Part shown: piece after piece, positions 22,506 to 31,442 of the stretch
How positions within the stretch are numbered: the stretch's first letter is position 1
Layout of the letters: the number at the start of each line of letters is the position of its first letter
NCBI RefSeq assembly: GCF_011601275.1
Contig: NZ_JAAOLY010000020.1
Span: 36,026-100,025 of the forward strand
Direction of reading: 5' to 3'
DNA from: Janthinobacterium lividum
GTDB taxonomy: Bacteria > Pseudomonadota > Gammaproteobacteria > Burkholderiales > Burkholderiaceae_D
DNA length: 64,000 bases
Program-made: the position numbers and the translations under genes
Notes under the pieces: model-generated
Database searches by the model: none
The model's input: only the letters and a program-made list of their open reading frames with translations
What the model was told of the DNA's origin: nothing

Positions 22506-23423
22506 TTGAATACCCGTTTTCTCGAAGCGTTTGTCTGGGCTGCGCGGCTGGGCAGCTTTCGCACGGCGGCCGACAAGCTGCACATCACGCAGGCGGCCAT
22601 CTCGAACCGCATCGCCTCGCTGGAGCAGGATTTCGGCACGCGTTTGTTCGACCGCGACGCGCGTGAAATCCGCCTGACCTTTGCCGGGCGCAACCTGCTC
22701 GTGTACGCCGAGCGCATGCTGGAATTGTGCCGCGACATGTATGCGGCCAATTCCTCGCCCGCGCTGATCACGGGCGAAGTGCGCATCGGCGTCATCGAAA
22801 CCATCGTGCATACCTGGATGATCCCGTTCCTGCAGCGCGTGCAGGAGCGCTATCCGGGCATCGAGATTCAGTTGACGTCGGAATCGACGCGCCGCCTGCA
22901 CGAACAGCTGCAGCAGGGCGAGCTCGATATCGCGCTGCAGACGGACATGCTGACGGGCGACCATATCCGCAGCACGGGCAGCGGCGCCATCGCCATGGGC
23001 TGGGCCGGCAGGGCCGCCGACTGGCCCGATACGGACGCGCCATACACGGTGGCGCAACTGGCGCAGCATCCGATCATCACCATGAACCGGGGCTCGCAGC
23101 CGCATTCCGCATTGAAGGCGCTGTGCCAGGACGAGGGCGTGCAGCTGGGACGGGTCCATTGCGTCAGCTCGATTTCCGCCATCGTGCGCCTGGTGAAAGC
23201 GGGTTTCGGCATCGCCGTGCTGCCGCTGGCGCCCCTGCGCGAGGAAATCGAGCAGGGCAACATCGCCCTGATCCCCTGCACCAGCAGCCTCGCGCCGCAG
23301 CGCATCGTCATCAGCTACAGCGAAGACATCACCACGGAAGCGATCCAGCTGGTGGCCATGCTGGCGTGCGAAGAGGCGGCCCGATTCACCCTGGGATTGG
23401 GCGCGGAGTATGGGGCAGGGTGA
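22506..23423 (+). CDS. LysR-family transcriptional regulator
   Basis: A 305-aa LTTR with an N-terminal wHTH (FLEAFVWAARLGSFRTAADK, ITQAAISNRIASLEQDFG) and an effector-binding domain. TTG start with GAAGAG 5 nt upstream; the N-terminal MNTRFLEAFV has the usual LTTR length before the HTH. It stands between puuD-M20 and the DUF2848/amidase operon, all on the same strand, so it could serve either. The inverted repeat CAATGGGG-N26-CCCCATTG (22450-22491) lies directly upstream and may be an autoregulatory site. Confidence 0.88.
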   Translation: MNTRFLEAFVWAARLGSFRTAADKLHITQAAISNRIASLEQDFGTRLFDRDAREIRLTFAGRNLLVYAERMLELCRDMYAANSSPALITGEVRIGVIETIVHTWMIPFLQRVQERYPGIEIQLTSESTRRLHEQLQQGELDIALQTDMLTGDHIRSTGSGAIAMGWAGRAADWPDTDAPYTVAQLAQHPIITMNRGSQPHSALKALCQDEGVQLGRVHCVSSISAIVRLVKAGFGIAVLPLAPLREEIEQGNIALIPCTSSLAPQRIVISYSEDITTEAIQLVAMLACEEAARFTLGLGAEYGAG

Positions 23424-23443
23424 CGTCGGCTTACGCTGACCGC

Positions 23444-23487
23444 GTAGGTCGGATTAGTGCCATGCGCGTAATCCGACAACATTGTTG
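23444..23487. repeat. REP-like palindromic repeat, copy A
   Basis: GTAGGTCGGATTAG, a short variable segment, CGTAATCCGAC, then AACATTGTT. The arms GTCGGATTA and TAATCCGAC form a hairpin. The same unit recurs at 53913-53996 with identical flanking words, so it is a dispersed repeat family. Here it sits just 3' of the LysR gene, as REP elements usually do. Confidence 0.8.
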
Positions 23488-23560
23488 GCCCGTCCCCCGC
23501 GCCACCCACAAGAAAAACTTATCAGTCGCGTTCAGAATAACCCGTTTGCCAAGTGATGGC

Positions 23561-23584
23561 GTGCCACCTATTCTGGGTTGGCAC
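23561..23584. promoter_or_regulatory. Inverted repeat upstream of the alpha/beta-barrel gene operon
   Basis: GTGCCA-N12-TGGCAC is a perfect 6-bp inverted repeat, 30 bp before the ATG at 23614. Its right arm forms TTGGCAC followed 5 nt later by TTACA, resembling a sigma54 -24 element with a defective -12. A LysR operator or a sigma54-like promoter are both possible. Confidence 0.3.
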
Positions 23585-23613
23585 TCCACTTACAACGCAA
23601 AAACGGAACCATC

Positions 23614-24285
23614 ATGACGACGTCCCCCACCTTGCCAGGCATCCTGTTTGTCTGGACCAGCGCCGACCCCGAACACGAACGCGATTTCAACCGCTGGTAC
23701 GACCGCGAACACGTGGAAGAGCGCGTGCGCATTCCCGGCTTCGTCAGCGGCACGCGCTACCAGAGCGTGCGCGGTCCCCGCAAATATCTGGGCCTGTACC
23801 GCACCGATTCGCTGGGCGCGTTCCAGACTCCCGATTACTTCAAGGCCTTCGGCCAGCAGACGCCATGGTCGCTGACGAACCTGCAGCGCATGGTCGACCC
23901 CATGCGCAGAGTTTGCGCCATTGAGGCGGAAACGGGCATGGGCACGGGCGCCTGGCTGGCCGTGCTGCGCCTGGGAGCGCCGGCCATCGGCCAGGACGCG
24001 CAAGCCGTGGACGCCATGGCCACACTGGGAACGAAGCTGCTGCAGATCGACGGCGTCATTGCCACGCGTCTGCTGACACCGGACGCGAACCTGTCCGGCC
24101 CCCTGCCGGCGGAGCGAAAGGAAGGCCGCGTGCTCGATCCGATTTTCCTGATCGATGCGTCTTCCGAAAGCGCCGCCATGGCGGCCGCCAATGCCGCCAG
24201 CGCGGCGCTGGAACTGGATGCGGAACAGGCAGCCATCCTGCAACTGTCCTGGCAACTGCGCGAGGCGGACCTGCACGCCGCCTGA
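23614..24285 (+). CDS. Dimeric alpha/beta-barrel-like protein, function unknown
   Basis: A 223-aa cytoplasmic protein. The first half (GILFVWTSADPEHERDFNRW, then YDREHVEERVRIPGF) looks like an EthD/ferredoxin-like dimeric alpha/beta-barrel module with the usual WYDREH start. A second, less obvious repeat follows from about residue 110 (AWLAVLRL to LSWQLREADL), suggesting a tandem barrel in one chain. Proteins of this fold include small oxygenases, lactone isomerases and ligand-binding proteins. It is first of four genes (barrel, MHS transporter, DUF2848, amidase) in one direction, so it may act on the transported substrate. ATG 23614 has GGAA upstream. Confidence 0.7.
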   Translation: MTTSPTLPGILFVWTSADPEHERDFNRWYDREHVEERVRIPGFVSGTRYQSVRGPRKYLGLYRTDSLGAFQTPDYFKAFGQQTPWSLTNLQRMVDPMRRVCAIEAETGMGTGAWLAVLRLGAPAIGQDAQAVDAMATLGTKLLQIDGVIATRLLTPDANLSGPLPAERKEGRVLDPIFLIDASSESAAMAAANAASAALELDAEQAAILQLSWQLREADLHAA

Positions 24286-24393
24286 CACGGCCGCGCGCAT
24301 CTTGCCGGCACCGATAACACGAGACACGGGCCACGGCGCAGGGCAAAGCATCCTGCGCCGGGCTTGCAATAAAACTGACGAGAGAGGTAGGCT

Positions 24394-25722
24394 ATGACCA
24401 CATATACGAACGCTGCGCATCCTGCGGCCCAGGCACCGGACGGGAAGTCCACGACGGCCAAGACCGGCCGCCTGGCCACGGCCAGCATGGTCGGCACGAC
24501 CCTGGAATGGTATGACTTCACCGTCTACAACACCATGGCCGCGCTGATCTTCAACCACCTGTTCTTTCCCTCGTTCGACCCGCTGACGGGCACCATCCTG
24601 GCCTTTTCCACGTATGCGGTCGGCTACATCTCGCGCCCGATCGGCGGCGTGATCTTCGGCCACCTGGGCGACAAGCTGGGACGCCGCTGGGTGCTGGTGG
24701 TGACCCTGATGCTGATGGGCGTGACGACGGGCCTGATGGGTCTCTTGCCCACGTATGCGACGGCCGGCATCTGGAGCCCGGTGCTGTTGGTGGCGCTGCG
24801 CTTTGTCCAGGGCATCGCCTTGGGGGGCGAATGGGCGGGCGCCGTGCTGATCTCCGTCGAACACGGGGCGCCGGACAAGCGGGGCCGCAACGCATCGTGG
24901 ACGCAGGTGGGGCCGTCGTTCGGCACCTTGCTGGCCACAGGCTGCATCGGCCTGATCACGTATCTGCTGCCGCATGAAGCGTTCATGGACTGGGGCTGGC
25001 GCATGCCGTTCATCGCCAGCCTGCTGCTGGTGGCCTTCGGCATGTGGATACGCAGCGGCATCGAGGAAACCCCGCTGTTCAAGGAACTCGACCAGAAGGA
25101 TGCGAAGGCGGAAGCGCCGATCGGCGACGTGCTGCGCCTCTACTGGCGCCGTCTGCTGATCGCCGGCGGCGTGCGCATCGGCTCGGACGTGCTGTATGCG
25201 CTGGTGGTGGTGTTCACCCTGACGTACGTGACGACGGTGCTGCACCTGTCGTCGACCCTGGCGCTGACCGCCATCATGATCGGCACGGCGTGCAATGCGC
25301 TGTCGGTGCCCGTGTTCGGCGCGCTGTCGGACAAGATCGGCCGCCGCCCCGTGTATGCGCTGGGCACTGTGCTGGGCCTCGTGTGGGCGTTTGCCTTCTT
25401 TACCTTGTTAGACACGGCCAGCCCTGCCGCCATCGTCACGGCCGTCGTCGTGGGCCTGGTCATCCACGCCATCATGTACGGCCCGCAAGCGGCCTTCGTC
25501 ATCGAGCAATTTCCCACCAAGGTGCGCTATGCGGGTTCCTCGCTGGCCTACACCCTGGCCGGCGTCATCGGCGGCGGTTTCGCCCCGCTCGTCATCGCCA
25601 GCCTGTACCGCTCATATAACAGCACCATGGCCGTCTCGCTGTACGTGGCGGCGGCCTTGCTGATCACCGGCGCCGCCGTTTTTGCGGCACGCGAAACGGG
25701 CCGCGGCCCTCTTGAGGAATAA
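24394..25722 (+). CDS. MFS transporter, metabolite:H+ symporter (MHS) type
   Basis: A 442-aa protein with 12 predicted helices. It has the MHS signatures LEWYDFTVYN near residue 30, GRPIGG-like ISRPIGGVIFGHLGDKLGRR, and RFVQGIALGGEWAGAV. MHS members import organic acids and related compounds (shikimate, alpha-ketoglutarate, citrate, proline betaine). AGAGAGG lies before the ATG. It precedes DUF2848 by 4 bp and the amidase further on, so it probably brings in their substrate or its precursor. Confidence 0.9.
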   Translation: MTTYTNAAHPAAQAPDGKSTTAKTGRLATASMVGTTLEWYDFTVYNTMAALIFNHLFFPSFDPLTGTILAFSTYAVGYISRPIGGVIFGHLGDKLGRRWVLVVTLMLMGVTTGLMGLLPTYATAGIWSPVLLVALRFVQGIALGGEWAGAVLISVEHGAPDKRGRNASWTQVGPSFGTLLATGCIGLITYLLPHEAFMDWGWRMPFIASLLLVAFGMWIRSGIEETPLFKELDQKDAKAEAPIGDVLRLYWRRLLIAGGVRIGSDVLYALVVVFTLTYVTTVLHLSSTLALTAIMIGTACNALSVPVFGALSDKIGRRPVYALGTVLGLVWAFAFFTLLDTASPAAIVTAVVVGLVIHAIMYGPQAAFVIEQFPTKVRYAGSSLAYTLAGVIGGGFAPLVIASLYRSYNSTMAVSLYVAAALLITGAAVFAARETGRGPLEE

Positions 25723-25726
25723 CATC

Positions 25727-26404
25727 ATGACGACATTGCATTTTCAATTGGCAGGCCACGGCCCCGTCACCTTCGACATCGATCACCTGATCATCGCCGG
25801 CTGGACGGGCCGCGACATGGCCATGGTGGAACACCATATCGCCGAACTGGAAGCCATCGGCGTGGCGCGCCCGAAAAGCGTGCCGACCTTTTACCGCGTG
25901 GCGGCGGCATTGCTGTCGAGCGACGCGGCCATCGAAGTGCCGGGCGGCGATTCGTCGGGCGAGGCCGAATTCGTGCTGTTTTCCACCGAATACGGCCTGC
26001 TGGTGGGCATCGGTTCCGACCACACGGACCGCAAGGTGGAAAGCTATGGCGTGACGGTGTCGAAGCAGATGTGCGGCAAGCCCGTGGGCGATACCTTGTG
26101 GCGCTATGCGGACGTGGCCGGCCACTGGGACCAGCTGCAGATGCGCTCCTGGCGCGAGCGCGCCGGCGTGCCGGCCCTGTACCAGGATGGCCCCGTGACG
26201 CGCATGCTGTCGCCGGAAGACCTGATTCAGCGCTACACGGGGCAAACGACTCTGTCCGTGGGCAGCGCCATGTTTTGCGGCACGCAACCGATCATCGGCG
26301 AGATGGGCCATGGCGACGCCTTCGCGCTGGAGCTGTATGATCCAGCCTTGCAGCGCCGCCTGCAGCACCGCTATGCCGTACAAACCCTGCCCGTGGAAGG
26401 ATAA
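25727..26404 (+). CDS. DUF2848 protein
   Basis: A 225-aa protein of the DUF2848 family, whose C-terminal core (VGSAMFCGTQPIIGEMGHGD, ALELYDPALQR) resembles the fumarylacetoacetate-hydrolase-type fold. FAH-fold proteins hydrolyse or isomerise C-C bonds of 2,4-dioxo acids with a divalent metal. No activity is established for this DUF to my knowledge. GAGGAA precedes the ATG, 4 bp after the transporter gene. The next gene is an amidase 3 bp on, so the two are translationally linked and likely act in the same short pathway. Confidence 0.85.
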   Translation: MTTLHFQLAGHGPVTFDIDHLIIAGWTGRDMAMVEHHIAELEAIGVARPKSVPTFYRVAAALLSSDAAIEVPGGDSSGEAEFVLFSTEYGLLVGIGSDHTDRKVESYGVTVSKQMCGKPVGDTLWRYADVAGHWDQLQMRSWRERAGVPALYQDGPVTRMLSPEDLIQRYTGQTTLSVGSAMFCGTQPIIGEMGHGDAFALELYDPALQRRLQHRYAVQTLPVEG

Positions 26405-26407
26405 ACA

Positions 26408-27757
26408 ATGACCAAGACCATCCGTGAACTGGCGGCCGACCTGGCCGCCGGCCGCACCACCAGCGTGGCACTGACACAGCAGATGCTGGCGCGCGCCGAG
26501 GCGCACCGGGCGCAGGGCGGCCATGCCTATGTCAGCCTCGATGGCGAACAGGCGCTGATGGAAGCGCGGGCCAGCGATGCGGCGCGCGCCGCCGGCATCG
26601 TTGCCTCGCCGCTGGCCGGCGTACCCATCTCGATCAAGGACCTGTTCGACGTCAAAGGGCAAACCAGCAGGGCCGCCTCGCTGGCGCTGGCCGATGCCCC
26701 GCTCGCCGTGGCCGATGCGGGCGCCGTGGCGCGCCTGCGCGCGGCCGGCGCCGTCCTGCTGGGCCGCACCAACATGAGCGAATTCGCGTTTTCCGGCCTC
26801 GGCCTGAATCCCCATTACGGCACGCCGCGCAATCCGCTGGACCGCGCGCGCGTGGCGGGCGGCTCCACCTCGGGCGGCGCCGTGACGGTGGCGCTGGACA
26901 TGGCGGCCGGCGCCTTGGGCACGGATACGGGCGGTTCGATCCGCATCCCGTCCGCCTTTTGCGGCCTGACGGGCTTCAAGCCAACGGCGGCGTCCGTGTC
27001 GCTGGCCGGCACGGTGCCCTTGTCGCGCTCCCTCGATTCGGCCGGCCCCATTGCGCGCAGCGTCGACTGCTGCGCCATTCTGTACGCGGCGCTGTCGGGC
27101 CATGACATCGGCGCGCAGGCGCCAGCATTGAAAGGCTTGCGCTTCGGTTTTACCCTTGATTACGTCGGTACGCACGTGGAGCCGCAGGTGCGGCAGGCTT
27201 TCGATGCGGCGCTGGACCAGCTGCGGCAAGCGGGCGCACAGGTGGAACAGTTCGATTTCCCCGAATTGCTGGAGCTGCCGGGTATCAATGGCGGTGGCGG
27301 CCTGGTGGCGGCGGAAGCCTGGCACTGGCACAGGGCGCTGCTGGAAGAGAAGGGCGCGCAGTACGACCAGCGCGTGGCGGCGCGCATCCGCCGCGGCCAG
27401 CAGCAGGGCGCGTTTGATTACATCGATTTGCTCGATGCGCGTGCGCGCCTGATCGCCATCGCGAAGCAGCGTCTGGCGCCATTCGACGCCTGGCTGATGC
27501 CCAGCGTGGCCATACTCGCGCCGGAAGTCGCGCCGCTGGAAGCGGATGACGCCACCTTCTTTGCCACGAATGGGCTGGTGCTGCGCAACGCCAGCGTGAT
27601 CAACTTCCTCGATGGCTGCGCGCTGTCCTTGCCATGCCATGCCGAGGGCGAGCTGCCCGTGGGACTGGGCATTTGCGGCCTGGCCGGCGCCGACGATACA
27701 GTGTTGCAAATCGGCCGCGCCATGGAGGCGCTGCTACGGGGGAGTGCAAAAGAATAA
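26408..27757 (+). CDS. Amidase-signature family hydrolase
   Basis: A 449-aa amidase. The full Ser-cisSer-Lys triad is visible: Lys77 (PISIKDLF), Ser153 (GGSTSGG) and Ser177 (GTDTGGSIRIPS). Homologues include GatA, AtzE/AtzF and indoleacetamide hydrolases. It lacks the C-terminal extension of allophanate hydrolase, so the substrate is open. AAGGA is 7 nt before the ATG. Coupling to DUF2848 and an MHS transporter suggests removal of ammonia from an imported amide or ureide. No gatB/gatC lie nearby, so a role in tRNA amidation is unlikely. Confidence 0.9.
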   Translation: MTKTIRELAADLAAGRTTSVALTQQMLARAEAHRAQGGHAYVSLDGEQALMEARASDAARAAGIVASPLAGVPISIKDLFDVKGQTSRAASLALADAPLAVADAGAVARLRAAGAVLLGRTNMSEFAFSGLGLNPHYGTPRNPLDRARVAGGSTSGGAVTVALDMAAGALGTDTGGSIRIPSAFCGLTGFKPTAASVSLAGTVPLSRSLDSAGPIARSVDCCAILYAALSGHDIGAQAPALKGLRFGFTLDYVGTHVEPQVRQAFDAALDQLRQAGAQVEQFDFPELLELPGINGGGGLVAAEAWHWHRALLEEKGAQYDQRVAARIRRGQQQGAFDYIDLLDARARLIAIAKQRLAPFDAWLMPSVAILAPEVAPLEADDATFFATNGLVLRNASVINFLDGCALSLPCHAEGELPVGLGICGLAGADDTVLQIGRAMEALLRGSAKE

Positions 27758-27846
27758 TGCTGTAGTGCAGGAAAATGCCAACTCTGTCATGATGGCTGGC
27801 ATTAACATGGGAAAGTCGCGCTTCGGGCGCCGGCAAACTTCACACT

Positions 27847-29178
27847 GTGCACCGATACGACCTGATTAGCTGTCATGACTGCGGCGTGTTGTACCGCAAA
27901 CGTCCGCTGCGTCCACGCGAAAAGGCGCGCTGCATCCGTTGCCGCTCGGTGTTGTATCGCGGCGCCCACGCGCGGGGAGCATCGGCCGAATTGAGCAAGG
28001 TGGTGGCGCTTACCCTGGGCGCCGCCTTCGTCTTCCTGATCGCCCAGTTTTTCCCCATCGTCGAACTCGACGTCAATGGCCTGACCTCCAGCGCCACCTT
28101 GCTCGGTTCCATCCGCGTGCTGTGGTCCGAGCAGATGCACATCGTGGCGACGATGGTCTTCCTGTTTACCATACTCTTTCCCGCCATCGAACTCGGTTCG
28201 CTGCTGTATGTGGCGCTGGGCTTGCGCCGCAGCGTCAAGGTGCCGGGCTTTAACCGCGTACTGCGCGCCGTGCAGACGGCGCGCGAATGGGGCATGACGG
28301 AGGTGCTGATGATCGGCATCCTGATCACCGTCGTCAAGATGACCAGCCTGGCCACGGTGCTGCCGCAACCGGGCTTGTTCGCGTTTGGCGCGCTGACTCT
28401 GATGCTGGCCATCGTCGTCTCGTTCGACCCCAAGGCCCTGTGGAACCTGGGCGACGACCTGACCCGCCAGGCGCTGCCCGGCCTGCGTTACAAGGCCTTC
28501 GCTCCGGGCGAGAAGGTGGTTCCCTGCCATGCCTGCGGCCTGGTGGCGCCGCCCCTGGGCAAGGGCAAGCACCTGGCGTGCGTGCGCTGCGGCACGGCGC
28601 TGCACGTGCGCAAACCGGACAGCATCAACCGCACCTGGGCCTTGCTGATCGCCGCCATGATCCTCTACATTCCCGCCAACCTGCTGCCCGTGATGGTGAC
28701 GCAATCGCTGTTCGGCGCGCAAGACGACACCATCATGAGCGGCGTGGTGCTGTTCTGGAGCAGCGGCTCGAAAGGCCTGGCCATCATCATTTTCATTGCC
28801 AGCGTGGTCGTGCCCATGCTCAAGCTGGGCGTGCTGGCGCTGCTGGCGTTCACGGCGCAGCGGCGTTCGCGCTGGCGGCCGCGCCAGCGCACCATTTTGT
28901 ACCGCATGGTTGAATTCATCGGCCGCTGGTCCATGCTCGACATCTTTGTCGTCACCCTGACGGTGGCGCTGGTGCGCTTCAAGTCGCTGGCCGTGATCAC
29001 GGCCGGACCCGGCGCCCTGGCCTTTGGCGCCGTGGTGGTGCTGACGATGCTGGCGGCGATGCAGTTCGACCCGCGCCTGATCTGGGACCCCGTCGACGAC
29101 AAGGCGGCCGAGGATGAAAAACGCAGCAGTACAGAAAATACCGGAAACAATACAGTGATTGGAGAACAGCATGGCTGA
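27847..29178 (+). CDS. pqiA: Intermembrane transport protein PqiA
   Basis: A 443-aa inner-membrane protein made of two tandem PqiA domains. Each begins with zinc-ribbon-like cysteines (CHDC...CIRC at ~9-36 and CHAC...CVRC at ~228-255) followed by four membrane helices. It works with PqiB and PqiC in lipid movement across the envelope; in E. coli the operon is induced by paraquat. GTG start with no clear ribosome binding site, chosen because MHRYDLISCHDC matches the family N-terminus. The gene overlaps pqiB by 8 bp. Confidence 0.92.
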   Translation: MHRYDLISCHDCGVLYRKRPLRPREKARCIRCRSVLYRGAHARGASAELSKVVALTLGAAFVFLIAQFFPIVELDVNGLTSSATLLGSIRVLWSEQMHIVATMVFLFTILFPAIELGSLLYVALGLRRSVKVPGFNRVLRAVQTAREWGMTEVLMIGILITVVKMTSLATVLPQPGLFAFGALTLMLAIVVSFDPKALWNLGDDLTRQALPGLRYKAFAPGEKVVPCHACGLVAPPLGKGKHLACVRCGTALHVRKPDSINRTWALLIAAMILYIPANLLPVMVTQSLFGAQDDTIMSGVVLFWSSGSKGLAIIIFIASVVVPMLKLGVLALLAFTAQRRSRWRPRQRTILYRMVEFIGRWSMLDIFVVTLTVALVRFKSLAVITAGPGALAFGAVVVLTMLAAMQFDPRLIWDPVDDKAAEDEKRSSTENTGNNTVIGEQHG

Positions 29179-30802
29179 CAAAGAAACGGGCGACCTTGCC
29201 GAAACCGGCGCACGGCCTCTGCCCGAACCCGATGTGGACCCGGCCAGCCGATGGCTGCCGTCGCTGGTGTGGCTCATTCCGCTGCTGGCCGCGCTGATCG
29301 GCGCCGGCCTGGCCGCCAAGTCCATCCTCGACCAGGGACCCACGGTGACGGTCAGCTTCAAGAGCGCCGAAGGCCTGGAGCCGGGCAAGACCAAGGTCAA
29401 ATACAAGGATGTCGATATCGGCCAGGTGCGCGCCATCACCCTGGGCGACGACTTGAGCAAGGTGCTCGTGACGATCGACATGAGCAAGGAAGCGCGCCGC
29501 TTCGCCACCGCCGATTCGCGCTTCTGGGTGGTGCGCCCGCAGATCGGCGCCAGCGGCGTGACGGGCCTGGGCACCTTGCTGTCGGGCGCCTACATCGGTG
29601 TCGACACGGGCAAGTCGGAAGCCAAAAAAGAGAATTTCGTCGGCATGGAGAGCCCGCCCGCCGTGGCGGGAGACCAGAAGGGCAAGCTGTACACCTTGCA
29701 TGCGGACAGCCTCGGCTCCGTCGACGTGGGCTCGCCCCTGTTCTTCCACCGCCTGCGCGTGGGCAAGGTGGTCAGCTTCGCGCTGGACAAGGACGGCAAC
29801 GGCATCACCATGTCGGTCTTCGTGAACGCACCGTACGACCAGTTTGTCGGCAAGGATGCGCGCTGGTGGCATGCCAGCGGCGTCGACGTGCGTCTCGATT
29901 CGAACGGTTTCAAATTGAATACGCAATCGCTGGCGGCCATGCTGGTGGGCGGCATCGCCTTCGAGGCGGAACATGGCCGCAAACCCGTGGAACCGGCGCC
30001 GGCCGGCACCAACTACCGCCTGGCGGCCGACGAGGCCAGCGCCATGCGCGAGCCCGATGGCGAGGCGATTACCACCGTGTTCTATTTCGACCAGTCCCTG
30101 CGCGGCTTGCAGCCTGGCGCCACGGTGGACTTCCGCGGCATCGTGCTGGGCGAGGTGCGCTCGGTGGGCATCGAATTTGACCCCGTGAAGAAGAACTTCC
30201 GCATGCCCGTCACCGTCAACCTGTACCCGGCCCGCCTGGGCATGCGCTTCAAGGCCGCCGTCGACGATGAGGAAGGCTCGGCCGGCCACCAGCTGCTCGA
30301 ACGCATGGTCAGCCGTGGCTTGCGCGCCCAGCTACGCACGGGCAACCTGCTGACCAGCCAGTTGTACATCGCGCTCGACTTCTTCCCGAAAGCGCCGAAG
30401 GTGGCGCTCGATCCGAACAGGTATCCGATGGAAGTGCCGACCGTGCCCAATACCCTCGATGAATTGCAGACGCAGATCGCCAGCATTGCCCGCAAGCTCG
30501 ATCAGGTGCCGTACGCGGAGATCGGCAACAACCTGAACGCCACCATCAAGCAGGCCAATACCCTGTTCAAGCAGCTCGATGGCCAGGTGGTGCCGGAAAT
30601 GCGCGATACCCTGACGGCGGCGAAACAGACCTTTGGCACGGCCGAACAGGTGCTGCAAAAAGATTCCCCGCTGCAGTCGGACGTGCGCCAGGCCTTGCAG
30701 CAGCTGACGCAAACCCTGCAATCGCTCAATGCCCTGTCGGATTATCTGGAGCGTCATCCCGAGTCCCTGATCCGCGGTAAAAAAGGAGATGAAAAAAAAT
30801 GA
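29171..30802 (+). CDS. pqiB: PqiB, MCE-domain envelope tunnel protein
   Basis: A 543-aa protein with one N-terminal membrane anchor (~residues 29-50). Serial MCE/MlaD domains follow, opening with VTVSFKSAEGLEPGKTKVKY and recurring later (FYFDQSLRGLQPGATVDFRG). The C-terminus (~420-530) is a predicted amphipathic helix or coiled coil. PqiB hexamers form a periplasm-spanning tube for lipids. ATG 29171 has GGAG 6 nt upstream and lies inside the end of pqiA. Its stop overlaps the pqiC start (ATGA). Confidence 0.93.
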   Translation: MADKETGDLAETGARPLPEPDVDPASRWLPSLVWLIPLLAALIGAGLAAKSILDQGPTVTVSFKSAEGLEPGKTKVKYKDVDIGQVRAITLGDDLSKVLVTIDMSKEARRFATADSRFWVVRPQIGASGVTGLGTLLSGAYIGVDTGKSEAKKENFVGMESPPAVAGDQKGKLYTLHADSLGSVDVGSPLFFHRLRVGKVVSFALDKDGNGITMSVFVNAPYDQFVGKDARWWHASGVDVRLDSNGFKLNTQSLAAMLVGGIAFEAEHGRKPVEPAPAGTNYRLAADEASAMREPDGEAITTVFYFDQSLRGLQPGATVDFRGIVLGEVRSVGIEFDPVKKNFRMPVTVNLYPARLGMRFKAAVDDEEGSAGHQLLERMVSRGLRAQLRTGNLLTSQLYIALDFFPKAPKVALDPNRYPMEVPTVPNTLDELQTQIASIARKLDQVPYAEIGNNLNATIKQANTLFKQLDGQVVPEMRDTLTAAKQTFGTAEQVLQKDSPLQSDVRQALQQLTQTLQSLNALSDYLERHPESLIRGKKGDEKK

Positions 30803-31395
30803 TGAAACCGATTTTTTCCGCGCTGCTGGCGGCCAGCCTGCTGGGCGCCTGCTCCACGCCCCAGCCCGAGCATTTCTATACGCTCAGCGGCGGCGCCGAC
30901 GCGCAGCCGGCCAAGCCCGTCAAATACTATGTCGAGGTGCTGGCCGTCAGCGTGCCGCAGCAGGTGAGCCGCAACCAGTTTGTTGTAACAGCGCCTTCGG
31001 GCCGCATCGAATTGCTGGAGCAGCAGCGCTGGGCGGGGCCGCTGGCCGGTGAAATCGGCCAGGCCCTGTCGACGGCCGTGACGAACGACCTGGGCGCCAT
31101 CGATGTATTTCGCACGCCATACCCGGACAAGCTGCCCGTGTACCGCATCAGCACCAATGTGCAGCGTTTCGAGTCGGTGATGGGCCAGTATGCGCTGATC
31201 GACGCCGTCTGGAGCGTGCGCCAGCTGGCCAGCAACAAGGTGGTCACTTGCCGCACGGTCGCCAATGAAAAGGTGGGCGCCGGCTACGACGAACTGGTGC
31301 TCGGTCACCGCCGCGCAGTGAACCGCATCGCCGCCGATACGGCAAGTGTCGTGCGCGCTTTTGACAACGGCAACGCAGCCTGCCCGGCCGGCTGA
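30799..31395 (+). CDS. pqiC: PqiC, outer-membrane lipoprotein of the Pqi system
   Basis: A 198-aa lipoprotein. The signal peptide ends in LGAC with Cys18 as the lipidation site, then comes the ABC-type-transport-auxiliary (DUF330/PqiC) domain (HFYTLSGG, YYVEVLAVSVPQQVSRNQFV). PqiC receives the PqiB tube at the outer membrane. ATGA overlap with pqiB; a second ATG at 30802 is also possible. It is the last gene of the pqiABC operon. Confidence 0.92.
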   Translation: MMKPIFSALLAASLLGACSTPQPEHFYTLSGGADAQPAKPVKYYVEVLAVSVPQQVSRNQFVVTAPSGRIELLEQQRWAGPLAGEIGQALSTAVTNDLGAIDVFRTPYPDKLPVYRISTNVQRFESVMGQYALIDAVWSVRQLASNKVVTCRTVANEKVGAGYDELVLGHRRAVNRIAADTASVVRAFDNGNAACPAG

Positions 31396-31442
31396 GCCGC
31401 TTTCCGCTACCCAGTCCCGGCGGCCGCTGGTAAAATGCGGCC

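Noticed and set aside
25664..27709. 681-aa open frame on the minus strand
   Set aside because: Antisense to DUF2848 and amidase, which have motifs and ribosome binding sites. The minus frame has neither.
27774..27803. AATGCCA-N16-TGGCATT inverted repeat before pqiA
   Set aside because: Short arms with a long spacer and no promoter nearby; could be chance.
27802..29574. 590-aa minus-strand frame over pqiA/pqiB
   Set aside because: His/Gln/Arg-rich shadow typical of high-GC DNA; PqiA and PqiB are clear on the plus strand.
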